Below are positions 40,976 through 49,798 of a DNA stretch of 64,000 nt, piece by piece. The stretch's first letter is position 1. Each line of letters opens with the position of its first letter. The position numbers and the translations under genes were made by a program. Below the pieces are notes generated by a model. The model did no database searches. It was not told the DNA's origin and saw only the letters and a list, made by a program, of their open reading frames with translations. The stretch comes from Bacteroides intestinalis (GTDB taxonomy: Bacteria > Bacteroidota > Bacteroidia > Bacteroidales > Bacteroidaceae): the NCBI RefSeq assembly GCF_003464595.1, contig NZ_QRZF01000005.1, positions 371,803 to 435,802 on the forward strand, read 5' to 3'.

Positions 40976-41749
40976 TTAATAAGAGACACTTACCGATATT
41001 CCTGCTTCTTTAATTAAAGCAGCAATGCGATCCAGTTCCTCATGAGTAGCCTTACATAAATCATGGTCAGGCGTTTCACGATCGATAGTATAAATCATCA
41101 CCTGACGGGGTTTTATCTCTTTCACAACCTCCAGCCATGGAAGAACGTACTTATCCGAAGTATTATCCACGTCTTTCCCCTGATAATTGCCTTTCATGAA
41201 CATAGTCTGAATAATGCAGTTGCCTTGAAAAGCTTTCATATGTTCTACGATTTCGCCCACGGAATAATGCCCTGTAGGCCGATCCACAGTATGAATATAA
41301 TCCTCGTCTACTGTATCGAGTTTCAAGATGTTGTTATCTATCTTATTCAGCGCATCAAACACTGCAGGGCGGTGAATAAAGGTGGAATTACTCAATACAC
41401 TGACTTTGGCATTCGGGAAATACTTATCACGAAGCATCAACGTATCTTCTATGATTTCAGGGAAATGCGGATGAGCTGTAGGTTCACCGTTTCCGGCAAA
41501 GGTCAATACATCCGGTTGAGGTCCATTCTGTTGCATATCCTGCAATCTGGCTTCAAGGGCATTGCGAACCTCTTCGCGGGTAGGCAATGCCTTCTTGGGA
41601 CGATGGTCTGCATTGAAACCGCATTCACAATAAATGCAGTCGAATGAACACACCTTACCATCTTCCGGCAATAAGTTAATCCCTAAGGATACTCCCAAAC
41701 GGCGGGAATGAACAGGACCGAAAATGGGAGACGGATAAATTACAGTCAT
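40976..41749 (-). CDS. Radical SAM protein
   Basis: 257 residues with the 4Fe-4S radical SAM motif CSFDCIYCEC (CxxxCxxC) near residue 34, the GGEP-like motif FAGNGEPTAHPHF and the downstream strand KVSVLSNST. The N-terminal PIFGPVHSRRLGVSLGINLLP is typical of a radical SAM group related to wyosine-type and tRNA-modification enzymes; the reaction is unknown. It is cytoplasmic. Its -7 box lies about 85 bp upstream. No neighbour gives a clue to its substrate. Confidence 0.87.
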   Translation of the reverse strand: MTVIYPSPIFGPVHSRRLGVSLGINLLPEDGKVCSFDCIYCECGFNADHRPKKALPTREEVRNALEARLQDMQQNGPQPDVLTFAGNGEPTAHPHFPEIIEDTLMLRDKYFPNAKVSVLSNSTFIHRPAVFDALNKIDNNILKLDTVDEDYIHTVDRPTGHYSVGEIVEHMKAFQGNCIIQTMFMKGNYQGKDVDNTSDKYVLPWLEVVKEIKPRQVMIYTIDRETPDHDLCKATHEELDRIAALIKEAGISVSVSY

Positions 41750-41832
41750 TTTATTTACGATTTGACAATTGACGATTCAAATTACTGAATTACTGTAAAA
41801 ACCGGATACAGTATTTTCAGCGTTTATAACGG

Positions 41833-41840
41833 CAAAGTTA
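41833..41840 (-). promoter_or_regulatory. -7 box of the radical SAM gene
   Basis: Minus strand TAACTTTG, 84 bp upstream of the ATG at 41749, just downstream of the HhH/beta-barrel gene. Confidence 0.45.
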
Positions 41841-41841
41841 A

Positions 41842-43848
41842 CTAAATCTTTATACGAAGCTGCATTTGTAAGTCGGCTTTTTTGTTTCCTTGTATCAGGT
41901 CGTTACCCGAACCAATATTCTCACGGTCTTCGTAGATAGTCTGCCCGAATTTAACAAGGAACATAAAAACTTTGTTCACATCATACCGGGCACAGGCAGA
42001 AAAGCGAAATCCTTGTCCATAAAACGAAGGTGTATAGAAGGTGTAAAGCAGACCTTTTTCGGAAGCATAAATACGGGAATCGTAATCATCCGTATGGAAA
42101 TAAGTACCCTGCACAGATATCTTTATGGGAAAAGAAAAAGCATACGAACAGGATTGTGTAAACTGATATCCCTGGCTTCCCTCCTGCCCTTGGAAATGAA
42201 AATGATTATAATCCACCGTTGTTCGTAACTGTAGATTATCAGGTGAATAAGTCAGACGGTAACGAAGGCGATGCTGATAAGTAGGAAGGATAACTTTTCC
42301 ATCCGTCCCCGCTACATCTCTCTCTTTTCGCTTATAGCGATAGTTAACATACATAGATAAGTTTCGCTTAGGAGAATAGATTGACTGAAACATGCCATCC
42401 ACACCTTGCGACGGTTTACTGATGCGGTATTTCCACCAGGGAAAAGAAAACAAATCCAGAGAAGCGAAGAATTTCCAATGTGCCAAAGGCGATGCTTCGG
42501 CAGCCAGATACCAGCCATTTTCATTTTGCGGCGTACTACTTTCACCAAACGAACGTGCAAACATTGCCCAGTAATCATGACTATAATATCTATGAACAAT
42601 CAGCAGTTGATAACCAGTTAATATATTATATTTCAATTGGTTTAGTAGTGAATAACCTTGTTTGCCCATAGCTGCTTCACCTGTCAGAGTAAATCGATTC
42701 CAGCGATATTTATAATCTACACCCACATTATGAAAGTAATTCCCTTGCAAATTATACTTGGCATAGGTTCTTAACACCGGTTGATAACTACGGTTGAAAA
42801 AGTAGTAAATGCCTGTCATTCCTACTTTTAGATTGTTCTTTTCATAGGTAATATTCCCACCCGTCAGCTGTAAAATGAAAGCATTTACTTTATCCGCTTC
42901 CTTCTCCGTACGATGCAATCCGGTTTTATAAATAGAGGTAATTTCATTCCCTTCTATAACCCCATCCATAGAACGATGTGAATAAAAACCGGATAACTGA
43001 AGTGCAGGGATAACCTCCACTGTTGCCGCAGCACCCCTGAAATAATTATATTCATCCGTTGAACTGTGCTTCCGGATGCCACCACTACGGTTATCCACCG
43101 TTGAGAGAGAATAAGTTTTCCCTAAACGGAAATCAGTGCTGACTACTAAGCCTTGTCCGAAACTTAATCTGTAATTTCCCAATGCCAATGTTTTCAACTT
43201 ACCCAGATTACGAAGCAGAAAGTAGATAGAATAATAATCATATCCTTTTTCATTATGCAGGGCAAAGAAAGGTTCTCCTGCATCCTTTTCAGCCGTAATT
43301 CCCATTTGGAAATAGTCTCCGTAACGATACCCATATCTTAGAGAGTGGTACATTGCAGGTCCCAGATAATTCTTCTGATAACCTTTACGGGTATAGAAAG
43401 GCACATCCAGCCGGGTTAAGACCTCCTGTTTACCATATTTCAACAGACTTTTCAACCGGGGAAAACCTATCTTTTCGGGCACAGGATGTACACAAACAAA
43501 AGGGAGCAGCAGGTCGATGGTATGCTTATCCATCTCTTCCACCAATTGCAATTCATAAATGGTTTTCATCTGCCCGTGTATATACACATAAGCCAAGATA
43601 TTTTCAATCTGAATGTCCGAAAGAAAAGGAAATTGCTCTAATTCACGTTTAGTAGTAACATTGATATTAACAGGTTCCTGCAGGCGATTGGAAAGCTCTT
43701 CAAGTTCATCTTCCCAGTTCTTTTCTTCTTCATCCATAGAGAGTTGCTCTATATTCTCTTCCCACAAGGACACACTTGTATTTTGAGCTTCAAGTACAGG
43801 AGTCATCAGCAGCATACTCAGAAAAACTCCCAACTTGAGTAATTTCAT
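41842..43848 (-). CDS. Helix-hairpin-helix outer-membrane beta-barrel protein
   Basis: 668 residues from the ATG at 43848, which gives a proper signal peptide (LLKLGVFLSMLLMTPVLEAQ). An acidic helical segment (about 22-50) is followed by a ComEA-like helix-hairpin-helix pair (about 55-120; PVNINVTTKRELEQFPFLSDIQIENILAYV, IYELQLVEEMDKHTIDLLLPFV). Long alternating β-strands rich in Tyr and Arg make up the rest and suggest an outer-membrane barrel, ending DLQMQLRIKI. Homologues are conserved across Bacteroidetes with no agreed function. The gene is alone on its strand, divergent from the DUF4294 gene. Confidence 0.75.
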   Translation of the reverse strand: MKLLKLGVFLSMLLMTPVLEAQNTSVSLWEENIEQLSMDEEEKNWEDELEELSNRLQEPVNINVTTKRELEQFPFLSDIQIENILAYVYIHGQMKTIYELQLVEEMDKHTIDLLLPFVCVHPVPEKIGFPRLKSLLKYGKQEVLTRLDVPFYTRKGYQKNYLGPAMYHSLRYGYRYGDYFQMGITAEKDAGEPFFALHNEKGYDYYSIYFLLRNLGKLKTLALGNYRLSFGQGLVVSTDFRLGKTYSLSTVDNRSGGIRKHSSTDEYNYFRGAAATVEVIPALQLSGFYSHRSMDGVIEGNEITSIYKTGLHRTEKEADKVNAFILQLTGGNITYEKNNLKVGMTGIYYFFNRSYQPVLRTYAKYNLQGNYFHNVGVDYKYRWNRFTLTGEAAMGKQGYSLLNQLKYNILTGYQLLIVHRYYSHDYWAMFARSFGESSTPQNENGWYLAAEASPLAHWKFFASLDLFSFPWWKYRISKPSQGVDGMFQSIYSPKRNLSMYVNYRYKRKERDVAGTDGKVILPTYQHRLRYRLTYSPDNLQLRTTVDYNHFHFQGQEGSQGYQFTQSCSYAFSFPIKISVQGTYFHTDDYDSRIYASEKGLLYTFYTPSFYGQGFRFSACARYDVNKVFMFLVKFGQTIYEDRENIGSGNDLIQGNKKADLQMQLRIKI

Positions 43849-43944
43849 TCGTGTAAATAAGTTTAATTGTCGCGAAATTACCATAAATAAGTTAACACGG
43901 CAAGGAAAACATCGACAATCAGATCAAATATAAAGATAAACACT

Positions 43945-43952
43945 TAATTTTG
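43945..43952 (+). promoter_or_regulatory. -7 box of the DUF4294 gene, close to its ATG
   Basis: TAATTTTG ends only 4 bp before the ATG at 43957, so the expected transcript start falls at or next to the start codon. Confidence 0.5.
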
Positions 43953-43956
43953 TGGC

Positions 43957-44556
43957 ATGAACGCACGACTGAACATATTCATCATCGTAGTCTTCCTTCT
44001 GTTCGGAACTTCCCTATGTCAGGCGCAGGAAACGAAAACCGAAGGATACCTGGTTCCTATGTGCGTTTACGAAGGAGACACTATCCCGTATATAAAGATA
44101 CCCACCGTTTATATCTTCAAACCTCTCAAATTCAAGAACAAGAAACAGTTGAATGAATATAACCGACTGGTATATAACGTAAAGAAGGTATTACCTATCT
44201 CCAAAGAAATCAACCGTGCAGTTATTGAAACTTACGAATATATGATGACTTTACCCGATGAGAAGAGCCGTCAGAAACACATGAAAGCAGTAGAAAAAAG
44301 CCTGAAAGAACAATATACTCCACGCATGAAAAAGCTTTCTTTCTCTCAAGGAAAGTTATTAATCAAATTAGTGGACCGCCAAACCAATTCCACGGGTTAC
44401 GAACTGGTAAAAGCCTTCATGGGACCTTTTAAAGCAGGTTTCTATCAGACTTTCGCCGCACTGTTCGGTGCCAGTCTGAAAAAACAATATGATCCCACTG
44501 GAGATGATGCGCTTACCGAACGGGTTATTCTGTTGGTAGAAAGCGGACAGCTTTGA
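43957..44556 (+). CDS. DUF4294 family secreted protein
   Basis: 199 residues with a signal peptide (IIVVFLLFGTSLCQAQ). The body matches DUF4294, a Bacteroidetes family of unknown function: GYLVPMCVYEGDTIPYIKIPTVYIF, then NRLVYNVKKVLPISKEINRAVIETYEYMMTLPDEKSRQKHMKAVEK and KLLIKLVDRQTNSTGYELVKAFMGPFKAGFYQTFA. It is probably periplasmic. It is convergent with the esterase gene, 12 bp apart. Its -7 box is so near the ATG that the message may be leaderless. Confidence 0.85.
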   Translation: MNARLNIFIIVVFLLFGTSLCQAQETKTEGYLVPMCVYEGDTIPYIKIPTVYIFKPLKFKNKKQLNEYNRLVYNVKKVLPISKEINRAVIETYEYMMTLPDEKSRQKHMKAVEKSLKEQYTPRMKKLSFSQGKLLIKLVDRQTNSTGYELVKAFMGPFKAGFYQTFAALFGASLKKQYDPTGDDALTERVILLVESGQL

Positions 44557-44568
44557 AATAGAAGTATC

Positions 44569-45396
44569 CTACTGCTTATTTATGTAATTTTTCAATTCCA
44601 ACAGTCCCCTGTAATAACCTTCAAAGATCGTATGACTGTGTTTTTCTATATTCAAAGAATCATAGTTCAAAACAATCTTCGGACAAGTGGATAATATCTT
44701 TATTGCCTCCTCTGTGGCAGGCTTAAATGACTCTTCTATTTTATCCTTCTTCCCGCTTGCCAGATACATATAAAGTTGGTTATCCCCTTTGTACTCTTTA
44801 GTAAATTCTGAAAGTTTATCAATCATCATCTTCTTGCTATACATATAGTTAGGAGATACAGACAGAATACATTGAAACAAACCGGGATTGCTAAGTAAAG
44901 CATACGTCACAAACGTGCCGCCTAACGAATGTCCTACCAGTATATTCCGCGAACCCGTATTATATCTACTCTTTATAAAAGGAATAATTTCCTTTTCCAG
45001 AGATAACAATAAAGAATCTCCCTTTCCAGGATCATCATACCCCTTTACCGATTCTTCTTCCGTATAAGGAGGAGTTAATTCACTCTGCCTGTTAGGATTC
45101 GAAATACCAACAATTATACAGGGAACACCCGGATACAACAATTCAAAGGTGGAACAAAACAAATTGAAAGTAGGCGGATATTGAGCATCAAATACATAGA
45201 TAGTCAACAATGAATCACTTTTCAACGTAGCATCTACCCCACTCCGGTATACTTGTAGTTCGCGTGAATCATCAAAATATTCAGAGTCATAAATATACCT
45301 GTCGCCCAATGGTTGCAACGAATAAAAGTCTGCTTGCGCTTTACCATTCCAGCTATGGAAAATACAGAATAAAAGAATTAATAAAACCTTTTTCAT
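44569..45396 (-). CDS. Secreted alpha/beta-hydrolase esterase (esterase D/IroE-like)
   Basis: 275 residues with a signal peptide (LLFCIFHSWNGKAQA). The esterase D-like core has the strand VPCIIVGISNPNR, the nucleophile elbow GHSLGGTF and a C-terminal His in KHSHTIFEGYYRGL. Relatives hydrolyse siderophore or other small esters; the substrate here is not evident. It does not resemble the double CE1 esterase at 24.8 kb beyond the fold. A 189-bp spacer with an inverted GTTTGAAC repeat lies upstream, and I found no TAnnTTTG box there. Confidence 0.8.
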   Translation of the reverse strand: MKKVLLILLFCIFHSWNGKAQADFYSLQPLGDRYIYDSEYFDDSRELQVYRSGVDATLKSDSLLTIYVFDAQYPPTFNLFCSTFELLYPGVPCIIVGISNPNRQSELTPPYTEEESVKGYDDPGKGDSLLLSLEKEIIPFIKSRYNTGSRNILVGHSLGGTFVTYALLSNPGLFQCILSVSPNYMYSKKMMIDKLSEFTKEYKGDNQLYMYLASGKKDKIEESFKPATEEAIKILSTCPKIVLNYDSLNIEKHSHTIFEGYYRGLLELKNYINKQ

Positions 45397-45585
45397 AGTT
45401 TGAACCCTCCTGTTGATATAATGTTAAGAACATTGTTAGTAATGAAAAACAGTCATTATAGAAAGCCATGTATTTCAAACACTTATCTATGTTGAAAACT
45501 TCTATAAACCATTGTTCATTTCTCTATTGATAAGGACATGATAACCACTGTTTGAACAGGGTTCAAACAACTTATCAACACCTTG

Positions 45586-46113
45586 TTATTTCAGTTTCTT
45601 GAATAAATCCCAGATAACGATACCGGCAGTTACAGATACGTTCAATGAGTGTTTCGTACCATATTGGGGTATCTCAATACATCCATCGGAATGGTCAATA
45701 ACCTCCTGCTGAACTCCTTTCACCTCATTGCCCATAACTACTGCATACTTCTTAGTACGGTCTAAAGACAGCTCATCCAGCATGATACTGCCTTCCGCCT
45801 GCTCTACGGAATAAACAGTATATCCTTCCTTTTTAAGGTTATCAACAGCTTCAACACAGTTATCAACATACTTCCAGTCGACAGTGAATTCAGCACCTAA
45901 AGCTGTTTTATGCATCTCAGGATGGGGCGGAGTAGCTGTAATGCCACACAGGTAGATACATTCCACCCGGAAAGCATCCGAAGTACGAAATACAGAACCA
46001 ATGTTATGAAGACTGCGGATATTATCCAATACCACCACCAGGGGCAGTTTCTCAGCTTCCTTAAACTCCTCTATACTAATACGATTCAGTTCTGTTATTT
46101 TCAGTTTACGCAT
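45586..46113 (-). CDS. TrmH/SpoU-family RNA 2'-O-methyltransferase
   Basis: 175 residues with the knotted SPOUT fold: motif 1 VVLDNIRSLHNIGSVFRTSDAF with the catalytic Asn/Arg, motif 2 YAVVMGNEVKGVQQEV and motif 3 IEIPQYGTKHSLNVSVTAGIVIWDLF, which forms the SAM-binding knot. These enzymes methylate ribose in tRNA or rRNA; which RNA cannot be deduced. There is no N-terminal substrate-binding extension, so it belongs to the short form. Its likely promoter (46291-46298) gives a leader of about 170 nt that contains array E. Confidence 0.9.
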   Translation of the reverse strand: MRKLKITELNRISIEEFKEAEKLPLVVVLDNIRSLHNIGSVFRTSDAFRVECIYLCGITATPPHPEMHKTALGAEFTVDWKYVDNCVEAVDNLKKEGYTVYSVEQAEGSIMLDELSLDRTKKYAVVMGNEVKGVQQEVIDHSDGCIEIPQYGTKHSLNVSVTAGIVIWDLFKKLK

Positions 46114-46171
46114 AACAACTATACTCTTTAAATGGCTTTTATTAATAGATTGATTTACAAAGACTTGTTTA

Positions 46172-46244
46172 ACACAAGTGTTTTATTTGCACCACGCTTG
46201 TGTTTCATTTATATAACACAAGCATTACAGACAAGCCACACAAG
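46172..46244. repeat. 22-bp lattice repeat, locus E (word ACACAAG)
   Basis: ACACAAG starts at 46172, 46216 and 46238. The steps are 44 and 22 bp, i.e. lattice slots 1, 3 and 4. The missing second slot is filled by an inverted copy, CTTGTGT at 46197-46203. The array lies inside the expected 5' leader of the methyltransferase gene. Confidence 0.65.
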
Positions 46245-46290
46245 TGTAGAACAAACAACGTACTTATACGTTATCTTTTTATTCCTGTTG

Positions 46291-46298
46291 CAAAGATA
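46291..46298 (-). promoter_or_regulatory. -7 box of the methyltransferase gene
   Basis: Minus strand TATCTTTG, 178 bp upstream of the ATG at 46113; the long leader includes array E. The region 46114-46728 otherwise holds the nadA promoter and leader, and no gene I can support. Confidence 0.5.
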
Positions 46299-46505
46299 CT
46301 TCTTTCCGTTCACATCCCTGTTAATAACCGTTGAAAAGCTGTCAAAAGAGTAGGGAAAGAAATTCAAAAATAATTCTTGCAATATTCAAAACAACGTATA
46401 TGCACCCACCGGAATGAACATTCCAAAAAAGTTAAGAGAAACTTTCCGAGGTTATATAAACACATTTTTCAGTCCTATTACACCGGTTTATAACCATAAA
46501 GTTAT

Positions 46506-46513
46506 TAACTTTG
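46506..46513 (+). promoter_or_regulatory. -7 box of nadA with a long leader
   Basis: TAACTTTG (TAnnTTTG). It is 216 bp before the nadA ATG, and I found no closer box. The leader of about 210 nt contains AACAAGGTGTTGA and several AT-rich short inverted repeats but no riboswitch that I recognise. Confidence 0.5.
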
Positions 46514-46728
46514 CACTTTATCAACAAGGTGTTGAAAGAGTTTTATAGATGGCTTATTATCAAGAGATATACCTTTTATTTGCCCGTTGATAACGTACGG
46601 ATAAAGTTTTATCTCATACTAATAACTTCATAGACAAGAAAAATCGTATTTACTTGTCGACACTATTAACAGCCTATCATCACCATCAAAGGATTTTTAA
46701 ATTAGAAAGAGAAATAAAAAATATAATT

Positions 46729-47667
46729 ATGAATAATCTCATAGAAGCTATCAAGCAACTTAAAAAGGAGAAGAACGCGATTATTCTGGGGCACTATTAC
46801 CAGAAGGGAGAAATACAGGATATAGCCGATTACGTCGGCGATAGTCTGGCATTGGCCCAATGGGCAGCCAAAACGGAAGCGGATATCATTGTGATGTGTG
46901 GTGTTCACTTTATGGGTGAAACGGCCAAGGTGCTTTGTCCGAATAAGAAAGTGCTGGTTCCTGATATGGCAGCCGGTTGTTCGTTGGCGGACAGTTGTCC
47001 GGCGGACAAGTTCAGTCAGTTTGTCAAAGAGCATCCCGGATATACGGTGATATCTTACGTGAATACGACAGCTGCCGTGAAAGCAGTGACGGATGTTGTG
47101 GTAACTTCCACCAATGCGAAGCAGATCGTGGAAAGTTTCCCCAAAGATGAGAAAATAATCTTTGGTCCTGACAGAAACCTGGGGAATTATATTAACTCTA
47201 TCACGGGGCGCAATATGTTATTATGGGACGGCGCATGCCATGTACACGAACAATTCTCGGTTGAAAAGATTGTTGAATTAAAAGCGCAGCATCCCGATGC
47301 AGTGGTCTTGGCACATCCCGAATGTAAGAGTGTAGTTTTGAAGTTGGCTGATGTGGTAGGTTCAACCGCAGCATTGCTGAAGTATGCAGTGAATCATCCC
47401 GAGAAAGAGTATATTGTTGCTACCGAATCGGGCATCCTTCATGAGATGCAGAAGAAATGTCCGCAAACGACGTTTATTCCGGCTCCTCCTAACGATAGCA
47501 CCTGTGCCTGCAATGAATGTAGCTTCATGAGATTAAATACGCTGGAAAAGCTTTATAATTGCTTGAAAGACGAATCTCCGGAAATAACAGTAGATCCTGA
47601 AATTGCTGAGAAAGCAGTGAAGCCTATCAAGAGGATGCTGGAGATTTCGGCAAAACTGGGGCTTTGA
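46729..47667 (+). CDS. nadA: Quinolinate synthase NadA
   Basis: 312 residues. A 4Fe-4S enzyme that condenses iminoaspartate (made by NadB) with dihydroxyacetone phosphate to quinolinate. Signatures: AIILGHYYQKGEIQDIADYVGDSLALAQWA, the first Cys ligand in IVMCGVHFMGETAKVL, HPECKSVVL with the second Cys, ATESGILHEMQKKCP, and the third Cys in the CACNECSFMRLNTLEKL segment. The fold's triple repeat is complete and length is typical. The ATG at 46729 starts directly at the conserved N-terminus; upstream in-frame codons are leader sequence. NadC is not in the window and nadB lies 44 kb away on the same strand. Confidence 0.95.
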   Translation: MNNLIEAIKQLKKEKNAIILGHYYQKGEIQDIADYVGDSLALAQWAAKTEADIIVMCGVHFMGETAKVLCPNKKVLVPDMAAGCSLADSCPADKFSQFVKEHPGYTVISYVNTTAAVKAVTDVVVTSTNAKQIVESFPKDEKIIFGPDRNLGNYINSITGRNMLLWDGACHVHEQFSVEKIVELKAQHPDAVVLAHPECKSVVLKLADVVGSTAALLKYAVNHPEKEYIVATESGILHEMQKKCPQTTFIPAPPNDSTCACNECSFMRLNTLEKLYNCLKDESPEITVDPEIAEKAVKPIKRMLEISAKLGL

Positions 47668-47705
47668 TAAAGTGGTAGGGTGATATCACTTTATCACCCT
47701 TATTC
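47665..47705. terminator. Terminator of nadA, overlapping its stop codon
   Basis: TGATAAAGTG (47665-47674, starting in the stop codon) pairs with CACTTTATCA (47687-47696). An alternative stem GGGTGATA/TATCACCC overlaps it, followed by TTATTC. It lies between convergent genes and could serve both. Confidence 0.7.
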
Positions 47706-49733
47706 TCCTCTTATAAATGCAATTTTTGTAACAATCCCCTCTTTTCCTTCACTGTCTGCGGCAAGTACCATATATATTCCTGTGGCCACTCTCCTACCTT
47801 GTTTATTTCTTCCGTCCCAGGTGAATTGCCCTCCCAGGGAAGTACCTTGGTAAATAAGATGTCCGGCAGTATCCACAATCTTCACATCACTGTCGTAAAC
47901 CATTCCCGTAACAGTAATCACTCCGCTGTAGTCTGGACGTACCGGATTAGGATAAGCACGTACATTGCTCTCTTTAAAGCTGTTTTCAGCCTCTGTAGCG
48001 TTACTTTGGTAAGAAACGAGCCCCTTGCTTGTTCCGATGAAGACTTCGCCGGTACGGGGATGTATGGCAATAGATACGATGCTATTGGAAAGCAGCGGAC
48101 TGTTTTCTTCCGTAAAGTGATGAATCGTTTCCATTCCATCCGCACTTATCAGGTAAATTCCATTGGATGCTGTACCTATCCACTTTCTGTTGGCACCATC
48201 TATTGCAATGGCATTAATCGCTTCGTTCACCAGTAAGAAATCAGCCAACCCGCTGTCATCATTACGCGGAACTTTAATCTGTGTACAATAGAAGTTATCA
48301 TTGAAATAGCGGGAAGGATTGTTCAGTACCAAAGGACCTTTGTTAGTACCGATCCAGATAACTCCCTCTTTATCCTCGGCAATGCAATAAATTGCGAGCT
48401 GTTCTAAAAGGGTTCCGTCCTGATTCGTAAACCGGGTAATGAACCTGTGTTGGTCGTCCGAAGTATCCGCTATAGTGCCGTTATAATTCAAGCAGAACAA
48501 TCCTCCCGACTCTATACGCGAAGAAGTGGCCCATAGCCAACCTCTTTTATCAAAGATAGTCCGTCCGAAATTACTTGCCTTTACTATTTCCGGATAATGA
48601 AGACTTGCCCAGTCACCATTTTTCATCAATACACTCACTGCATGTTGTGTCTCGCAACTCACCATCCAAAGGTTATTTTCTTTGTCATAAATCAGTCCGT
48701 TCACGCGTACATAACTATCTGCCCAAGGTTCATTAGGTACAGCACTTTCCAACGGACTGTTATGCATACTATACCAGTTTATGAACTTCCCATCTTTAAA
48801 TTCGTAAATCCCTTCTCCTGCCGATGCTGCAAAATGATGAGCAGCGTCTTTAGGATCCTGCACAATACAGTTTATATCATCGTATCGATGTTTGGTTTGT
48901 TCACTGATGCCTTCTTCCTGAAAACTGTTCCAGGTATTATTTTCAAAGGTCATAATGGTTCCGGGCCTGTCAAGTCTGTTGGCTATATGTCCTCCTCCGG
49001 TAATCAGCAATCGTTCTCCAGCAAAATTCATATAATACGGATAGTTCCGTACAGGACTATTCGGAGTAATATTTTCGGGTACTTCTCCTTTGAAAGGAAT
49101 ATCGTGGTATTGTGAGAGGAATTCAGAGGTATCATCCGACACTTTCTTCCAGTTCTTAATATCTAGTAGATTATCTGTCAATAACCCTGCAAGCAATCCT
49201 TCGGAGGTAGCGGCATAAAGATGATTATCCGATACATTACATGCCAGAACGTTTTTATTCAGAGGATAGTAATTGCTGATTTCCCGCTTTTTCAGATTGA
49301 TACAAAGAATACCCGACGCAGTGGATAAATAGGTGTATTCCTTATAAAAACAAGCGTGGTTGACCGTCTTATCCTGCGTCATATTCTTGTTTTTATAATC
49401 GGGAAGGTTATAGATATCCTCCTCATTCACCAACAGGTCTATATTCGCATTGGAATAAATAATGACCAATGATTTATAGGCTGACTGGTAAGCAATATAA
49501 GATATTTCCGTATCGCTTAGCGGAAAGGATTTTGAATAAGTTCGTATGCTGGTATCTTCTTTATCATAAGCATATAAATCACCATTGGCAAGGATGAAGA
49601 GTTTACTTCCAATGACTTCACTGCGGGTAGGATTATGATAAGAAAGGTAAGTTTGCCACTCTCCTATTGCATTTTGCGAATAGGCAGGCAGAAGGTAGAT
49701 TAAGCAGAGAAGAAATATATATTGAAATCTCAT
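47700..49733 (-). CDS. PorZ-like two-propeller secreted protein
   Basis: 677 residues with a signal peptide (IFLLCLIYLLPAYSQ). The N-terminal sequence IGEWQTYLSYHNPTRSEVIGSKLFILANGDLYAYD and repeated propeller strands (NLWMVSCE, WLWATSSRIESGGLF, GVIWIGTNKGPL, GEVFIGTSKGLVSY) resemble PorZ, a type IX secretion component known from Porphyromonas gingivalis. The last 85 residues are a FlgD-type Ig-like domain (VRAYPNPVRP, WDGRNKQGRRVATGIYMV), as found at the end of T9SS-associated proteins. Most gut Bacteroides lack a full T9SS, so the role here is open. It is the last of a four-gene minus-strand group with rdgB, yitT and leuS. Confidence 0.65.
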   Translation of the reverse strand: MRFQYIFLLCLIYLLPAYSQNAIGEWQTYLSYHNPTRSEVIGSKLFILANGDLYAYDKEDTSIRTYSKSFPLSDTEISYIAYQSAYKSLVIIYSNANIDLLVNEEDIYNLPDYKNKNMTQDKTVNHACFYKEYTYLSTASGILCINLKKREISNYYPLNKNVLACNVSDNHLYAATSEGLLAGLLTDNLLDIKNWKKVSDDTSEFLSQYHDIPFKGEVPENITPNSPVRNYPYYMNFAGERLLITGGGHIANRLDRPGTIMTFENNTWNSFQEEGISEQTKHRYDDINCIVQDPKDAAHHFAASAGEGIYEFKDGKFINWYSMHNSPLESAVPNEPWADSYVRVNGLIYDKENNLWMVSCETQHAVSVLMKNGDWASLHYPEIVKASNFGRTIFDKRGWLWATSSRIESGGLFCLNYNGTIADTSDDQHRFITRFTNQDGTLLEQLAIYCIAEDKEGVIWIGTNKGPLVLNNPSRYFNDNFYCTQIKVPRNDDSGLADFLLVNEAINAIAIDGANRKWIGTASNGIYLISADGMETIHHFTEENSPLLSNSIVSIAIHPRTGEVFIGTSKGLVSYQSNATEAENSFKESNVRAYPNPVRPDYSGVITVTGMVYDSDVKIVDTAGHLIYQGTSLGGQFTWDGRNKQGRRVATGIYMVLAADSEGKEGIVTKIAFIRGE

Positions 49734-49798
49734 AAAATCAGAGTTATATTAGTTTGTAAGCAACACACTTACAAACTAATAACTCTATATTTACGGGT

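Noticed and set aside
45398..45568. Operator made of GTTTGAAC repeats upstream of the esterase
   Set aside because: GTTTGAACCC and a GTTTGAAC/GTTCAAAC inverted pair occur, but no fixed spacing or -7 box supports a regulatory reading.
46132..46353. A 73-codon plus-strand frame upstream of nadA
   Set aside because: It overlaps array E and the opposite-strand promoter of the methyltransferase gene, and its Phe/Leu/Tyr-rich product resembles no family.
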